Source: Actinomycetota bacterium
GTDB taxonomy: Bacteria > Actinomycetota > Acidimicrobiia > Acidimicrobiales > Ilumatobacteraceae
Reading direction: 5' to 3'
Length of the DNA: 51,861 nt
NCBI GenBank assembly: GCA_009919275.1
Contig: RGCG01000006.1
Span: forward strand, 1-51,861
Both the position numbers and the translations under genes were made by a program. The notes under the pieces were generated by a model, which made no database searches, was not told where the DNA came from, and saw only the letters and a list, made by a program, of their open reading frames with translations. Shown here piece after piece: positions 35,177-46,894 of this stretch (position 1 is the stretch's first letter; each line of letters begins with the position of its first letter).

Positions 35177-35920
35177 TCAGTAGGTATGGAATCCTTGCCC
35201 CGTTTTGCGTCCGAGATGACCGTCCGCAACGAGCCGCAGCAATGTCTCAGCTGGCGCATCGGCGGGGTTGCCCGAAGCCTCGTGCAGGGTGCGGAGAATC
35301 GAAAGCGACGTATCGAGACCGACCAGATCGAGCAGCGCAAACGGTCCCATGGGGAAATTGCAGCCGCCCTTCATCGCGGTGTCGATGTCGTCCATTGACG
35401 CAGTTCCGCGTTCCATCATCTTGATTGCGTTGTTCAGGTACGGGAAGAGAAGTGCGTTGACGAGGGGCATCGTGGTTGCCGGGTTGAAGAAGTGAATGCC
35501 GCACACCCGATTGGGGTGAGAGGTGGTCATTGCGAGCTTTGACACGGACAGCGTGCTGGTGTTCGTCGCCAGAATCGCCCGGTTTGAGACCACGGTGTCG
35601 AGTTCGCGGAGAAGTGCGACCTTGGAATCCATGTCTTCGACGATCGACTCGAGAACGATCGAACAATGTGCGAGATCAGAAATCTGCGCGGTGACCGTGA
35701 GGCGCGTGAGAGCGTCGTCCCGTGTCGCGGCATCGAGCTTGCCGCGCTCGACGCGCCGGTCGAGATTCTTCGCCACGCGAGCGGCAACGTCGTTTGCTCC
35801 GCGGATCGATCGGGAGCGCACGACGACGTCGTGTCCGGCGATCAGTGCCACCTCGGCAATGCCCGCGGCCATGATCCCCGAACCCACGATGCCGAGAACG
35901 AGAACTGCGGGTGACGCCAT
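35177..35920 (-). CDS. 3-hydroxyacyl-CoA (3-hydroxybutyryl-CoA) dehydrogenase with internal gap
   Basis: 247 residues against about 285 in the family. The N-terminal NAD(P) domain has LGIVGSGIMAAGIAEV, SIVLESIVEDMDSK and TNTSTLSVSKLA, then the catalytic HFFNP (His143). After MPLV (residue 154) the protein jumps to NALLFPYLNNAI, which normally lies about 38-40 residues later, beyond the GK-x-PV and PGF motifs. The C-terminal domain (DIDTAMKGGCNFPMGPFALLDLVGLD ending HLGRKTGQGF) is otherwise complete. The enzyme would oxidise (S)-3-hydroxybutyryl-CoA or work in reverse toward crotonyl-CoA supply for Ccr. The lost piece crosses the linker of the two domains, so activity is doubtful. Confidence 0.85.
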   Translation of the reverse strand: MASPAVLVLGIVGSGIMAAGIAEVALIAGHDVVVRSRSIRGANDVAARVAKNLDRRVERGKLDAATRDDALTRLTVTAQISDLAHCSIVLESIVEDMDSKVALLRELDTVVSNRAILATNTSTLSVSKLAMTTSHPNRVCGIHFFNPATTMPLVNALLFPYLNNAIKMMERGTASMDDIDTAMKGGCNFPMGPFALLDLVGLDTSLSILRTLHEASGNPADAPAETLLRLVADGHLGRKTGQGFHTY

Positions 35921-35999
35921 GGAGAAACCCTAGTTACCACTCGGTAACTTAGGCAAGTGGCGGGCTGCTTCGTTGGTGCCCCGTGTCTAGGGTGAAGCC

Positions 36000-36773
36000 G
36001 TGACCCCCACCGAAACAGATGAATTCGTCGCGCACCCCCGTCGCCACGTGGCATTGCAGACGGCCCACAACTTCCGGGATCTCGGTGGCTATCCGACCCT
36101 CGATGGCAGGTCGACCAAGTGGGGGGTCGCGTACCGGTCCGATGCCCTCTACAGCCTCAGCGCCCCGGATTGGGCGGTGCTCGATGCCCGTGGAGTGCGC
36201 CACGTCATCGACCTCCGTTCGAACAACGAGTGGGAAACGCGCGGCAGATTCCGAGACGACCTCTACCCGGTGACCCTGCATCACTTTCCGGTCCTCGACA
36301 TTCCCTGGGCCGACGACGACACGCCCGATGTCGACACGGCGTACGAGTTCTTGATGTGGGCGTATCCAGAGATGATTCGCAAGGGCGGCCACCGCCTCGC
36401 GGCCGCGGTCGAGACGGTTGCATCCGTCGACGAACCGGTCGTGTTCAACTGCGCCGCGGGGAAGGATCGCACGGGCCTCGTTGCGATGCTGATCCTTTCA
36501 AGCCTCGGTGTTCCCGACGACGTTGTCGTTGCCGATTTCGAACTGAGCAACGAGGGACTCGCTCGTTTGCGGACGTGGGCCGAGTCTCACGATTCGAACC
36601 TGAAAGAGCGTCTCGGCAATGCACCCGCCGCGTTTCTCGACGCTGACGGTCGGGCGTTGCGCGACTTGATGACACGGTGGGCGAGTGAACACGGATCGAT
36701 CCGCGATTTTGCCCTGTCACTCGGCGTCAGCCGCGAGGCGATGGAGAAACTGCGCGCGCGGTTGCTCGACTGA
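36000..36773 (+). CDS. Protein-tyrosine phosphatase (Y_phosphatase3 type)
   Basis: 257 residues from GTG at 36000, preceded by AGGGTGA. It has the family N-terminus NFRDLGGYPTLDGR, YRSDALYSL and VIDLRSNNEWE, and the P-loop FNCAAGKDRTGLV with the nucleophile Cys and Arg. These are the marks of the atypical low-specificity tyrosine/lipid phosphatases related to MptpB. No secretion signal is seen. Its substrate is unknown. It is divergent from the hydroxyacyl-CoA dehydrogenase. Confidence 0.93.
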   Translation: MTPTETDEFVAHPRRHVALQTAHNFRDLGGYPTLDGRSTKWGVAYRSDALYSLSAPDWAVLDARGVRHVIDLRSNNEWETRGRFRDDLYPVTLHHFPVLDIPWADDDTPDVDTAYEFLMWAYPEMIRKGGHRLAAAVETVASVDEPVVFNCAAGKDRTGLVAMLILSSLGVPDDVVVADFELSNEGLARLRTWAESHDSNLKERLGNAPAAFLDADGRALRDLMTRWASEHGSIRDFALSLGVSREAMEKLRARLLD

Positions 36774-36801
36774 GTCTTCGCGCGGGCGAAGACCCGCTTC
36801 G

Positions 36802-37677
36802 TCAGGACTCGACGATCGTGACGCTGTTGATGGAAACGGTGCGACTCGGTGCTCCACCCAGGTCGCCGCCGCCGGAATTGAGCGCGAGGATTCCCTTGAC
36901 CACGTCGAGACCCGACGTCACCTTGCCGAAATTGACGTAGGTGCCCTGTGAGTCGAGGAGCGATGCTTTCGGTCCCGTCACGAAGAACCACTGGCCGCCG
37001 GCGCTGTTCGGTTCCATGGTGCGCGCCATCGCGAGGTCGCCCTCGACGTACTTGTAGCCGCTGCCCTCGTCTTCGATGGTGTAGCCCGGGTCGGCGGTGT
37101 TGGTGAGCCCGCCACCCTGGATGATGTCGATCGACTGGTCGGTGCGGAAGATGGTGGTGCCGTCGTAGTACTTGTAGCGAGCGAGCACGACGAAGTTGTT
37201 GACCGTCTTTGGAGTCTTCGCGGTGTCGAGTGCGACTTCGATCTTGCCCTCGGACGTGTCGAAGGTTGCGGTGTACGACTTTGCCGCATCGATACACATC
37301 GGCGGTGCCTTTTCGAACGTCGTGACGCGCTCTTCGGTGCCGTCGGTCTTGGGGCACGGGGTGTCGCCGGAAATCGTCTTGCCGGGAACCGTGCTGGCGG
37401 GAATTGTCGGCGCTGTCGAGTCGGCGGTTGCGTCCTCGGGCACAGTTGAGCCACCGAGTAGGTCGGTGACCTCTTCAACGAGTTGTTCGTCGCTTGGGCC
37501 CGAGTCGTCGCCCGCAAACACGTTCACGATGAGGAACAAGGCAAGGATGACGGCCGGAATTCCGATGCCGAATTGAAGCCCGCGCTTTTTCACCTTCGCC
37601 CGACGCTGTTGAGCGGCGAGCTCGGTGAGACGTTGCTGGCGGTTGGTCTTTTGGCGTTCGCGCTTTTCGGTGCCCAC
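36802..37677 (-). CDS. Membrane-anchored cyclophilin-type peptidyl-prolyl isomerase
   Basis: 291 residues from GTG at 37677. A basic cytoplasmic segment (1-33) precedes one membrane span (about 34-54), an acidic/Thr-rich linker and a cyclophilin domain from about residue 130 with NNFVVLARYKYYDGTTIFR, IIQGGG, LAMARTMEPNSAGGQWFF and YVNFGKVTSGLDVV. It would speed proline isomerisation of proteins outside the membrane. Two Cys (PCPKTDG and PMCIDAAK) lie before the fold and could pair. It is divergent from lysC. Confidence 0.93.
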   Translation of the reverse strand: MGTEKRERQKTNRQQRLTELAAQQRRAKVKKRGLQFGIGIPAVILALFLIVNVFAGDDSGPSDEQLVEEVTDLLGGSTVPEDATADSTAPTIPASTVPGKTISGDTPCPKTDGTEERVTTFEKAPPMCIDAAKSYTATFDTSEGKIEVALDTAKTPKTVNNFVVLARYKYYDGTTIFRTDQSIDIIQGGGLTNTADPGYTIEDEGSGYKYVEGDLAMARTMEPNSAGGQWFFVTGPKASLLDSQGTYVNFGKVTSGLDVVKGILALNSGGGDLGGAPSRTVSINSVTIVES

Positions 37678-37719
37678 GGGTTCCGCAGGTTAGCCGTGCC
37701 CCGATAGCGTTTTGCATCT

Positions 37720-38991
<1,272 letters not shown>

Positions 38992-39025
38992 GCCCCGACG
39001 CAAGCCGGTCGGCAATACTGAACCA

Positions 39026-40934
<1,909 letters not shown>

Positions 40935-40964
40935 CTCGTCGGCTCCGTTGGAGCGACGGTCATA

Positions 40965-41041
40965 TGGTCGGGGTGACAGGATTTGAACCTGCGGCCTCGT
41001 CGTCCCGAACGACGCGCGCTACCAAGCTGCGCCACACCCCG
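40965..41041 (-). tRNA. tRNA-Pro (anticodon CGG)
   Basis: 77 bases on the reverse strand with an encoded CCA. The acceptor CGGGGTG pairs with CACCCCG, and the anticodon stem CGTCG/CGACG encloses TTCGGGA, giving CGG. The T arm AGGTTCAAATCCT is clear. Confidence 0.96.
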
Positions 41042-41059
41042 TGTGATGCGGGGGTGAGC

Positions 41060-41422
41060 CTATCGGGCGATTTCTTTCGCGGCGCGTTGCAGACGCAGCG
41101 CGTCGAGCGGTTTCACGAGGTAGGCCTCGCAACCGCTGCGCTTGGCCATCTGTGCATCGGCGTCGCGGTCGAGCAGCATCAGAACCGGAATGTGCGGCAA
41201 GCGACCACCCGTTTCGTCGAGACGAAGGTTCATCGTGACGGCCATGCCCCCCATGGATCCGATTTGCGAGTCGAGGACAGCAAGGTCGGGTGTGCGCGCA
41301 CTGACCGCGTCGGTGACGTCACGGCCGTTCGTGCAGACGGTGAAGGAGGTTTCGGGAGAACCGAGGGCCGCGACCACTTCGTCGAGAACCCATTGGGCGT
41401 CGGTGGCAACCAGAATGTGCAC
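41060..41422 (-). CDS. Stand-alone response regulator receiver domain
   Basis: 120 residues from GTG. It is a CheY-like fold with the phospho-acceptor Asp in LAVLDSQIGSMGG, a later hydrophobic strand IPVLMLLD and the conserved Lys in YLVKPLDALRL. The usual acidic pair near the N-terminus is weak (ATDAQW). There is no output domain and no adjacent histidine kinase. It lies nine bases downstream of the ArsA-like ATPase on the same strand, suggesting co-expression. Confidence 0.85.
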   Translation of the reverse strand: MHILVATDAQWVLDEVVAALGSPETSFTVCTNGRDVTDAVSARTPDLAVLDSQIGSMGGMAVTMNLRLDETGGRLPHIPVLMLLDRDADAQMAKRSGCEAYLVKPLDALRLQRAAKEIAR

Positions 41423-41431
41423 GACGCGACT

Positions 41432-42517
41432 CTAGTCCGAGGTCCCCAGAACCGACCCAAGCCTGCGAATCGCGGCGAGTGTGTCGTGCCGCTCGTCGAG
41501 CAACTCGGCGACCAACTCGACCGATATCCACGGAGTCTGCGCCAGACGGGTGCGCAGCGGCAACAGGACCAATTCCTCGGCGTGACGTTCGGCAGTCAAT
41601 TCACGGAGGTTTTCACGTAACGGGTCGGGACTGTCGTACGAAACATCGTCGGCAGAGCCGAAGTCCGGCATCAGACGGTTCGCGACGACGAGCGAGGTTC
41701 CGACGCCTTGTGACTCGAGTTCGCTGATGAAGAAACCGGCCTCGGCCACCGGCTCGGCCTGGGCACTTGTGACGACCACGTACTTCGTCGTCGCCTCGTG
41801 CAGCACCCGGTCGACGTCGTGGGCTCGTTCGCGGAAACCAGCGTCGAGCCCCTGGAATGCACGGAAGAAGGCGAGTGCATCGTCGAGGGCCTGTGCACCG
41901 ACAACGCGTGCGATGGTGCGCAGGACGGGCTGGCTCACCGCATTCACCGCACGAAGCCCGAGTGATGATGGTGCGATCACGATTCGGTAGAGCGGATGGT
42001 CGATGAAGCGACGCAGGCGCGCCGGTGCGCTGAGAAAGTCGAGTGCCTGGCGGGTGGGTGGCGTGTCGACGACAACCAAGTCGAACCGTTCGTCCCCGTG
42101 GAGTTCGTAGAGCTTTTCGGCGGCCATGTATTCCTGCGTGCCCGACAGCGCCCCTGAGATGTTTCTGTAGAAGAGGTTCGAGCGAATGCGCTCGGCCTGA
42201 TCGGTGCTGGGGCTGTAGCGATCGACAAGAGCGTCGAAAGTCGAGCGAGTATCGAGCATGAGCGCCCACAGTTCACCGTGTGCACCATCGAGGGGAATTC
42301 GCACGGGATCATTGCCGATGGGTTGACCCGCTCCGAACCCGAGTGCGTCGGCGAGACGTTTGGCCGGATCGATCGTGACAACAGCGACGCGACGCCCGTC
42401 GAGTGCTGCTTGTGCGGCGATTGCTGCCGAGACGGTTGTCTTGCCGACGCCGCCACTTCCCGCAACGACAACCACTCGGGCGGTGGTGAGGACCGAGTCG
42501 AGAACGCCCGACGTCAC
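41432..42517 (-). CDS. ArsA/Get3-like ATPase (first of pair)
   Basis: 361 residues from GTG, overlapping the upstream ATPase stop by four bases. The deviant P-loop VVVAGSGGVGKTTVSAAIA, switch I DPAKRLADALG and switch II VVVDTPPTRQALDFL are intact. It belongs to the actinobacterial pair resembling M. tuberculosis Rv3679/Rv3680, proposed as bacterial Get3-like ATPases rather than arsenite pumps. No ArsB or metal Cys are seen. The exact cargo is unknown. Confidence 0.9.
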   Translation of the reverse strand: MTSGVLDSVLTTARVVVVAGSGGVGKTTVSAAIAAQAALDGRRVAVVTIDPAKRLADALGFGAGQPIGNDPVRIPLDGAHGELWALMLDTRSTFDALVDRYSPSTDQAERIRSNLFYRNISGALSGTQEYMAAEKLYELHGDERFDLVVVDTPPTRQALDFLSAPARLRRFIDHPLYRIVIAPSSLGLRAVNAVSQPVLRTIARVVGAQALDDALAFFRAFQGLDAGFRERAHDVDRVLHEATTKYVVVTSAQAEPVAEAGFFISELESQGVGTSLVVANRLMPDFGSADDVSYDSPDPLRENLRELTAERHAEELVLLPLRTRLAQTPWISVELVAELLDERHDTLAAIRRLGSVLGTSD

Positions 42518-43365
42518 GGTGCATCCGGGGGTTCGGGCAATCTCTCGATTGCGGCGAGAAGTTGTGTTGCGTGCTCGTCGATCGTTGCCGTGGTGTCGAG
42601 AGGAAGTCGCAACTGTGGCAACGGAAGTCGATGTTCAAGGTCCGCGATGCAGCGCGTATGGCCGTCAATGCGCGTATTGCGGAATCGAGCGGCGCGCACG
42701 AGACCCGATGTGCTGCTGACGGAATCCGGAATCGGAATGTTTTCGTGATCATCAACCCGGTTGATAACAATCGGTGCGAGACGTACGCCGATGTCTTCTT
42801 CGAGTGCGAATGCAGTTTCGACGGCTTCGTTGACCGGTGTCGGTTCGGGAATGGTGACCAGAACGACCTGGCACCGCCGTTCGTCATTCAGCATCGAGAG
42901 CACATCGTTCGCCTGTTGTCTGATCGGTCCAACGACAACCGATTCGGCGAGGGCCCGCGGGGTGCGAAGCATGGTGAGAGCGTGACCCGCGGCGGGACCA
43001 TCAACCACGATCACGTCGGCGGCCTTGCTGCGTTCAAGCTGCTTGACCTTGCCGAGGACCAAGAGGTGGTCGATGCCGGGTGATGCCGAAGCAACGACGT
43101 CGACGATTCCCGACGAAATGAGACGACGTGAAATTCGTCCCAACCCCGATCGATCGAGGTACTCGGCGAGAGCGTCTGACGGTGTGATTGTCTGTGCCGA
43201 GAGGCCCGCATCCGCCGTTCCGCCAAGCATCAGTGGCTTTCCATCGGTTTCCACCAGCAGAGCGGTGAGGCCGATTCGACGGGCGGCCGTCACGAGAGCC
43301 GCGGCAACGGTGGATTTCCCAACACCGCCTTTTCCCGCAACAATGAAGACACGTGATGCGGACAT
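42514..43365 (-). CDS. ArsA/Get3-like ATPase (second of pair)
   Basis: 283 residues from the ATG at 43365. The P-loop is FIVAGKGGVGKSTVAAAL; the effector loop VETDGKPL and DVIVVDGPAAGHALTML follow. It is shorter and diverged from its partner, as in the Rv3679/Rv3680 arrangement, where the two may form a heterodimer. Whether both bind ATP actively is not known, but both P-loops are complete here. It is divergent from the NfeD gene, with a WhiB gene just beyond, a neighbourhood also seen around whiB4 in mycobacteria. Confidence 0.88.
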   Translation of the reverse strand: MSASRVFIVAGKGGVGKSTVAAALVTAARRIGLTALLVETDGKPLMLGGTADAGLSAQTITPSDALAEYLDRSGLGRISRRLISSGIVDVVASASPGIDHLLVLGKVKQLERSKAADVIVVDGPAAGHALTMLRTPRALAESVVVGPIRQQANDVLSMLNDERRCQVVLVTIPEPTPVNEAVETAFALEEDIGVRLAPIVINRVDDHENIPIPDSVSSTSGLVRAARFRNTRIDGHTRCIADLEHRLPLPQLRLPLDTTATIDEHATQLLAAIERLPEPPDAP

Positions 43366-43417
43366 GAACCGTCTTGGGTCCACTCAACCTCCGAATGGAT
43401 CTGGCGAAAGGACTGGA

Positions 43418-44776
43418 ATGCGAAAACTCATCTTGGCAGTCGCGCTGGCAGGTTGCGCATTCTTCGGTTTGTCGAGCGCGGCGGGGGCTGCCGAAGGCAG
43501 CGGCAACGATGCCGCGGTTGCGGCGGCTGCCCAACTGACGCCCGTTGATGTCCAGGAAGTCAGCGGTCTTCTCGACGAAATCCAAGCGGACGCGATCGAA
43601 AAGGCGATCACGCGGTCCGCCGCGGCGGGTTCGCAGGCGCTCATCTTGCAGGTGAACACCCGTGGCGCAGTGATCTCCCGCGATCGGATGGCCGAGCTGC
43701 TCGAGAACGTCGCAGCATCGCAGGTTCCCGTTGCAATTTGGGTGGGACCCTCGGGCTCGCGCCTCTACGGGATGGCCGCGCAGTTGCTGGCCGCGGCCGA
43801 CGTCACCGCGATGGCCCCCGGTTCACGCATCGGCAAGATGGGCACACCGGTGCAGGCCGATGGCGTGACGTTCGACTTCGGCGCAAGCAGCGACTTGCTG
43901 CAAACCGACACGCTCGGTTTTTCCGATGCGCGCAAGACCGGTGCCCTCAAATTCGCCGGCAACGATGAGGGTGTACCCGTCTTGAAGAACATGGTGTTCG
44001 CACTCGACGGCTTGAACATCGCTGGTCCAAATTCCGAAAACACGGTTCTTGACACCGTTGCGGAGTCGCTCGACGGATCGGGCCAGGTTGTGCGCGAGGC
44101 GACAACCGTGCGCTTCTTCAAATTGGGTCTGTTGCCGCGCCTTTTCCACACGGTGGCGAGCTCCCCCGTCACGTACCTACTTCTCGTGATCGGTTTGTCG
44201 CTTCTCATCTTCGAGTTCTTCACCGCGGGAATCGGTATCGCGGGTCTCGTCGGCGCGGTGTGTTCGGTGCTCGCGTGTTTTGGTCTCGCCGAGCTTCCGA
44301 TTCGGGGTGTTGCCCTGGCGGCGATCCTGGTGGCAATGATCGCTTTCGCGGTTGATGTGCAGGTGGGGGTGCCGAGATTTTGGACGGGGCTCGGCCTCGT
44401 TGTGTATTCGTTCGGTTCCTTGTTCCTCTTCCGTGATGTCGATGGTGCGACGCTTCGCCCGTCGTGGATCACATTGCTCGTCGGAATCGGCGGCGCCGCC
44501 CTCACGTTCATCGTGGGAATGCCGTCGATGACACGCACCAGATTCGGTACGCCGACGATCGGTCGCGACTGGATGGTGGGCACCAAGGGAATCGCCGTCG
44601 ACGACATTGCCCCCGAGGGAACGGTGCGCGTGCACGAGGCCTCGTGGCGGGCCAGGACGAACCGTGCGACGCCCATCCGACAGGGCGATGCGGTCAACGT
44701 GGTCGCCATCGACGGGGTCACCCTCGAAGTCGAGCCCCTCGAGGGGGCGGCCAAGGACTACCGCGAGCGCCACTAA
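43418..44776 (+). CDS. NfeD-family membrane protein with degenerate ClpP-like domain
   Basis: 452 residues from the ATG at 43418, with AAAGGA upstream. Signal peptide to about residue 27 (SSAAGAA), a ClpP/crotonase-like domain (about 40-215), four to five membrane spans (about 230-350) and a C-terminal OB-fold (WMVGTKGIAVDDIAPEGTVR). NfeD proteins pair with flotillin-like stomatins in membrane quality control. In protease-active relatives a Ser follows PSGARA-A; here the aligned segment is PSGSRLYGMAAQ, so the nucleophile appears replaced and the domain may be structural. No stomatin gene is adjacent. Confidence 0.85.
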   Translation: MRKLILAVALAGCAFFGLSSAAGAAEGSGNDAAVAAAAQLTPVDVQEVSGLLDEIQADAIEKAITRSAAAGSQALILQVNTRGAVISRDRMAELLENVAASQVPVAIWVGPSGSRLYGMAAQLLAAADVTAMAPGSRIGKMGTPVQADGVTFDFGASSDLLQTDTLGFSDARKTGALKFAGNDEGVPVLKNMVFALDGLNIAGPNSENTVLDTVAESLDGSGQVVREATTVRFFKLGLLPRLFHTVASSPVTYLLLVIGLSLLIFEFFTAGIGIAGLVGAVCSVLACFGLAELPIRGVALAAILVAMIAFAVDVQVGVPRFWTGLGLVVYSFGSLFLFRDVDGATLRPSWITLLVGIGGAALTFIVGMPSMTRTRFGTPTIGRDWMVGTKGIAVDDIAPEGTVRVHEASWRARTNRATPIRQGDAVNVVAIDGVTLEVEPLEGAAKDYRERH

Positions 44777-44780
44777 AAGC

Positions 44781-44800
44781 CCGAAAGTAGGGACTTTCGG
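44781..44800. terminator. Hairpin after the NfeD gene
   Basis: CCGAAAGT (44781-44788) and ACTTTCGG (44793-44800) form a perfect eight-base stem with the loop AGGG, starting four bases after the NfeD stop. No U-tract follows, so termination strength is uncertain. Confidence 0.6.
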
Positions 44801-44879
44801 CCTGCCGACAGCGGGAAGAAAGGCCCTTGTCCCCGTGCACCCTCTGCCGTAAGGTGGGCTTTACATATTGGAGGGGACA

Positions 44880-45155
44880 GTGGCGCTACGCCGCGAAGAA
44901 GAACAAGGCCGTTCAAGCCTTGCTTGGCAACGCCAGGCGAGGTGTAAGGGCGCGCTCGCCGAGGCCTTCTTTCCCCCTGTGCGCGTTGAAACCAAGGATG
45001 AACGCGACTACCGCGAGGCTCGCGCCAAAAAGGTGTGTGCTGCATGCCCCGTCACCGAACAGTGTCTTGCGCACGCGCTGAAGACCGGTGAAGTGCACGG
45101 TATCTGGGGTGGCATGAACGAAGTCGAGCGTCGCGCTCTGCGTTCACAGCCGTAA
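44880..45155 (+). CDS. WhiB-family iron-sulfur transcription regulator
   Basis: 91 residues from GTG at 44880, with GGAGGGG just upstream. The four cluster Cys are Cys22, Cys53, Cys56 and Cys62 (CxxC then five residues and C), followed by the family turn GIWGGM and a basic C-terminal helix for DNA binding. WhiB proteins occur only in actinobacteria and their phages; they bind a 4Fe-4S cluster and sigma factor region 4. The position next to the ATPase pair resembles whiB4, but the subtype is not certain. Confidence 0.93.
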   Translation: MALRREEEQGRSSLAWQRQARCKGALAEAFFPPVRVETKDERDYREARAKKVCAACPVTEQCLAHALKTGEVHGIWGGMNEVERRALRSQP

Positions 45156-45193
45156 CTTTTCCACCGCAAGGCGAATACCACCCTCCGAGTGCG

Positions 45194-46894
45194 TCAACCG
45201 ATGCGTGGTCCCGCGATTCGCACGTCGCCGCGACGACGAGTCACACCACGTGCGTCGAGAGCTTCAATGAGGGGAATTGCATACTTGCGCGACGTGCCCA
45301 GCGCCTCGCGAAACTCACTTGCACTGAAGCCACCCGGTTTTGCCTCGAGGAGGCGTCGCGCCACCTCGTGCGCAGCATCGATTGCAGAGATCGAGAAATG
45401 GATGCCGTCGAGATTGACCAAACGCCCTGCCTGCGTGAGTCGCCGTAGTTCGTCACGATCGAATGCGACGGCATCGGGCGGGGCGAAAAGCGACGCGTCG
45501 AATGCGTCGAGAAGGGGACTGCGCACTTGGGTCGACGGAGCACGATCGGGAACGTAGAGGCGGCCATTTTCGACGACGGCAACCTCGGGGCGCAGCATGC
45601 GTGCAGCATGTCGCAAGGCCTCGGACAATCCGGAGACGTCGACGCCCTTGTCGCCCGATCCGCGCACCAAGTCGACCAGTTCACCGTGGGCAGCCGACAA
45701 CTTCGCGGCGCTGAAGATCACGTCGTCGACGGTGGGCTCGTGAATCTCACCCGTGCGCAGGAACACCTCGCGGGTTCCCACCATGCCGCGGCGATCGATC
45801 AAATCAGCAGCCTCGGTCGTCGGTTCCGCGCGGGAGATTCGCGACGCAGGATCGACCTCGAGGACCACCCCTCCCGCAACGGTCTCGTCGCGTCCGGTTT
45901 CGCGAAGAATGAATCGATCGTGGGGCGCGAGCGCGAGCGGGCGCGGTAGGAAGATTCGTGCCGTCCCCGATTCACCCGGTGCGATCTCTTCCTTGCGTAT
46001 CAATCGAATGGTGACGGGTAGCTCCTCCGTGCCGACATAGAGGATGAAGTTCCCCCGACGCGAAAGGGCGTGACGCAAACCCGGAAGAACGCGAAGCTCC
46101 GCATCGAATGTCGCGGCGTACCACCACTGGTCGGGATGAACCACTTGATGTCCACGTTCGATGTCGCCGTGCGCGATTCCCGTCAGGTTGACGGCGAGTC
46201 GTGAACCCGGGCGCCCGACGTCGATGTCGAGTCCACGGGACTGCAAGCCACGAATTCGGGCCCGTCGGCCCCCGGGCACCAGTTCGACCTCGTCGCCCTT
46301 CGCGAGCGGTGCATCGAGCAGTGTTCCCGTGACGATTGTGCCGGCCCCCGGAGCCGCAAAGGCTCGGTCGATCCAGAGCCGCGCACGCGATCCGCCGCTC
46401 GCCGACCGCGGCGGAAGTTCTGCAAGTGCGTTGTGCAACATCGTGATGGATTCTTTGTCGCGAATGCTCGTGCGAATGATCGGCGCTCCGTCGAGAAACG
46501 AACCCGAGATGCGATGACGAATCAGTGCTTCGACCTCATCGATGGTGTCGGAATCGACAAGGTCACATTTGGTGATCGCGACAACACCTTGGAGAACGCC
46601 CAGAACGCGAAGAATCTCGAAGTGCTCCTCGCTCTGGGGCATCCACCCTTCTCGGGCATCAACAACGAAGAGACATGCGTCGATACCGCCGACACCGGCG
46701 AGCATGTTGCGCAGAAACTTCACGTGACCGGGGACGTCGATGAAAGAGAGATCGTCGACGTGCGCGAATCCGAGGTCGATCGTGAGACCTCGACGTTTCT
46801 CCTCTTCGAGTCGGTCGGTGTCAACTCCCGTCAGCGCAAGAACGAGCGATGTCTTGCCGTGATCGACGTGTCCCGCTGTCGCAACGACGGTCAT
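45194..46894 (-). CDS. selB: Selenocysteine-specific elongation factor
   Basis: 566 residues. The GTPase domain has TAGHVDHGKTSLVLAL, LTIDLGFAHV, DVPGHVKFLRNML and TKCDLVDSD. Two beta-barrel domains follow (FAAPGAGTIVTGTLLDAPL). C-terminal winged-helix domains (about residues 375-560) normally bind the SECIS hairpin in selenoprotein mRNA. SelB brings Sec-tRNA to UGA codons. It overlaps selA by four bases (ATGA), so the two are translationally coupled. Confidence 0.95.
   Translation of the reverse strand: MTVVATAGHVDHGKTSLVLALTGVDTDRLEEEKRRGLTIDLGFAHVDDLSFIDVPGHVKFLRNMLAGVGGIDACLFVVDAREGWMPQSEEHFEILRVLGVLQGVVAITKCDLVDSDTIDEVEALIRHRISGSFLDGAPIIRTSIRDKESITMLHNALAELPPRSASGGSRARLWIDRAFAAPGAGTIVTGTLLDAPLAKGDEVELVPGGRRARIRGLQSRGLDIDVGRPGSRLAVNLTGIAHGDIERGHQVVHPDQWWYAATFDAELRVLPGLRHALSRRGNFILYVGTEELPVTIRLIRKEEIAPGESGTARIFLPRPLALAPHDRFILRETGRDETVAGGVVLEVDPASRISRAEPTTEAADLIDRRGMVGTREVFLRTGEIHEPTVDDVIFSAAKLSAAHGELVDLVRGSGDKGVDVSGLSEALRHAARMLRPEVAVVENGRLYVPDRAPSTQVRSPLLDAFDASLFAPPDAVAFDRDELRRLTQAGRLVNLDGIHFSISAIDAAHEVARRLLEAKPGGFSASEFREALGTSRKYAIPLIEALDARGVTRRRGDVRIAGPRIG

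Noticed and set aside
40964-41620. 218-residue forward ORF starting with GVTGFEPAASSSRTTRATKL
   Set aside because: This is the usual artefact of translating the reverse of a tRNA gene, continued antisense to the receiver gene.
42514-43365. Possible internal gap in the second ArsA-like ATPase
   Set aside because: The region after the effector loop is shorter than in some relatives, but this family varies and I could not support a deletion.
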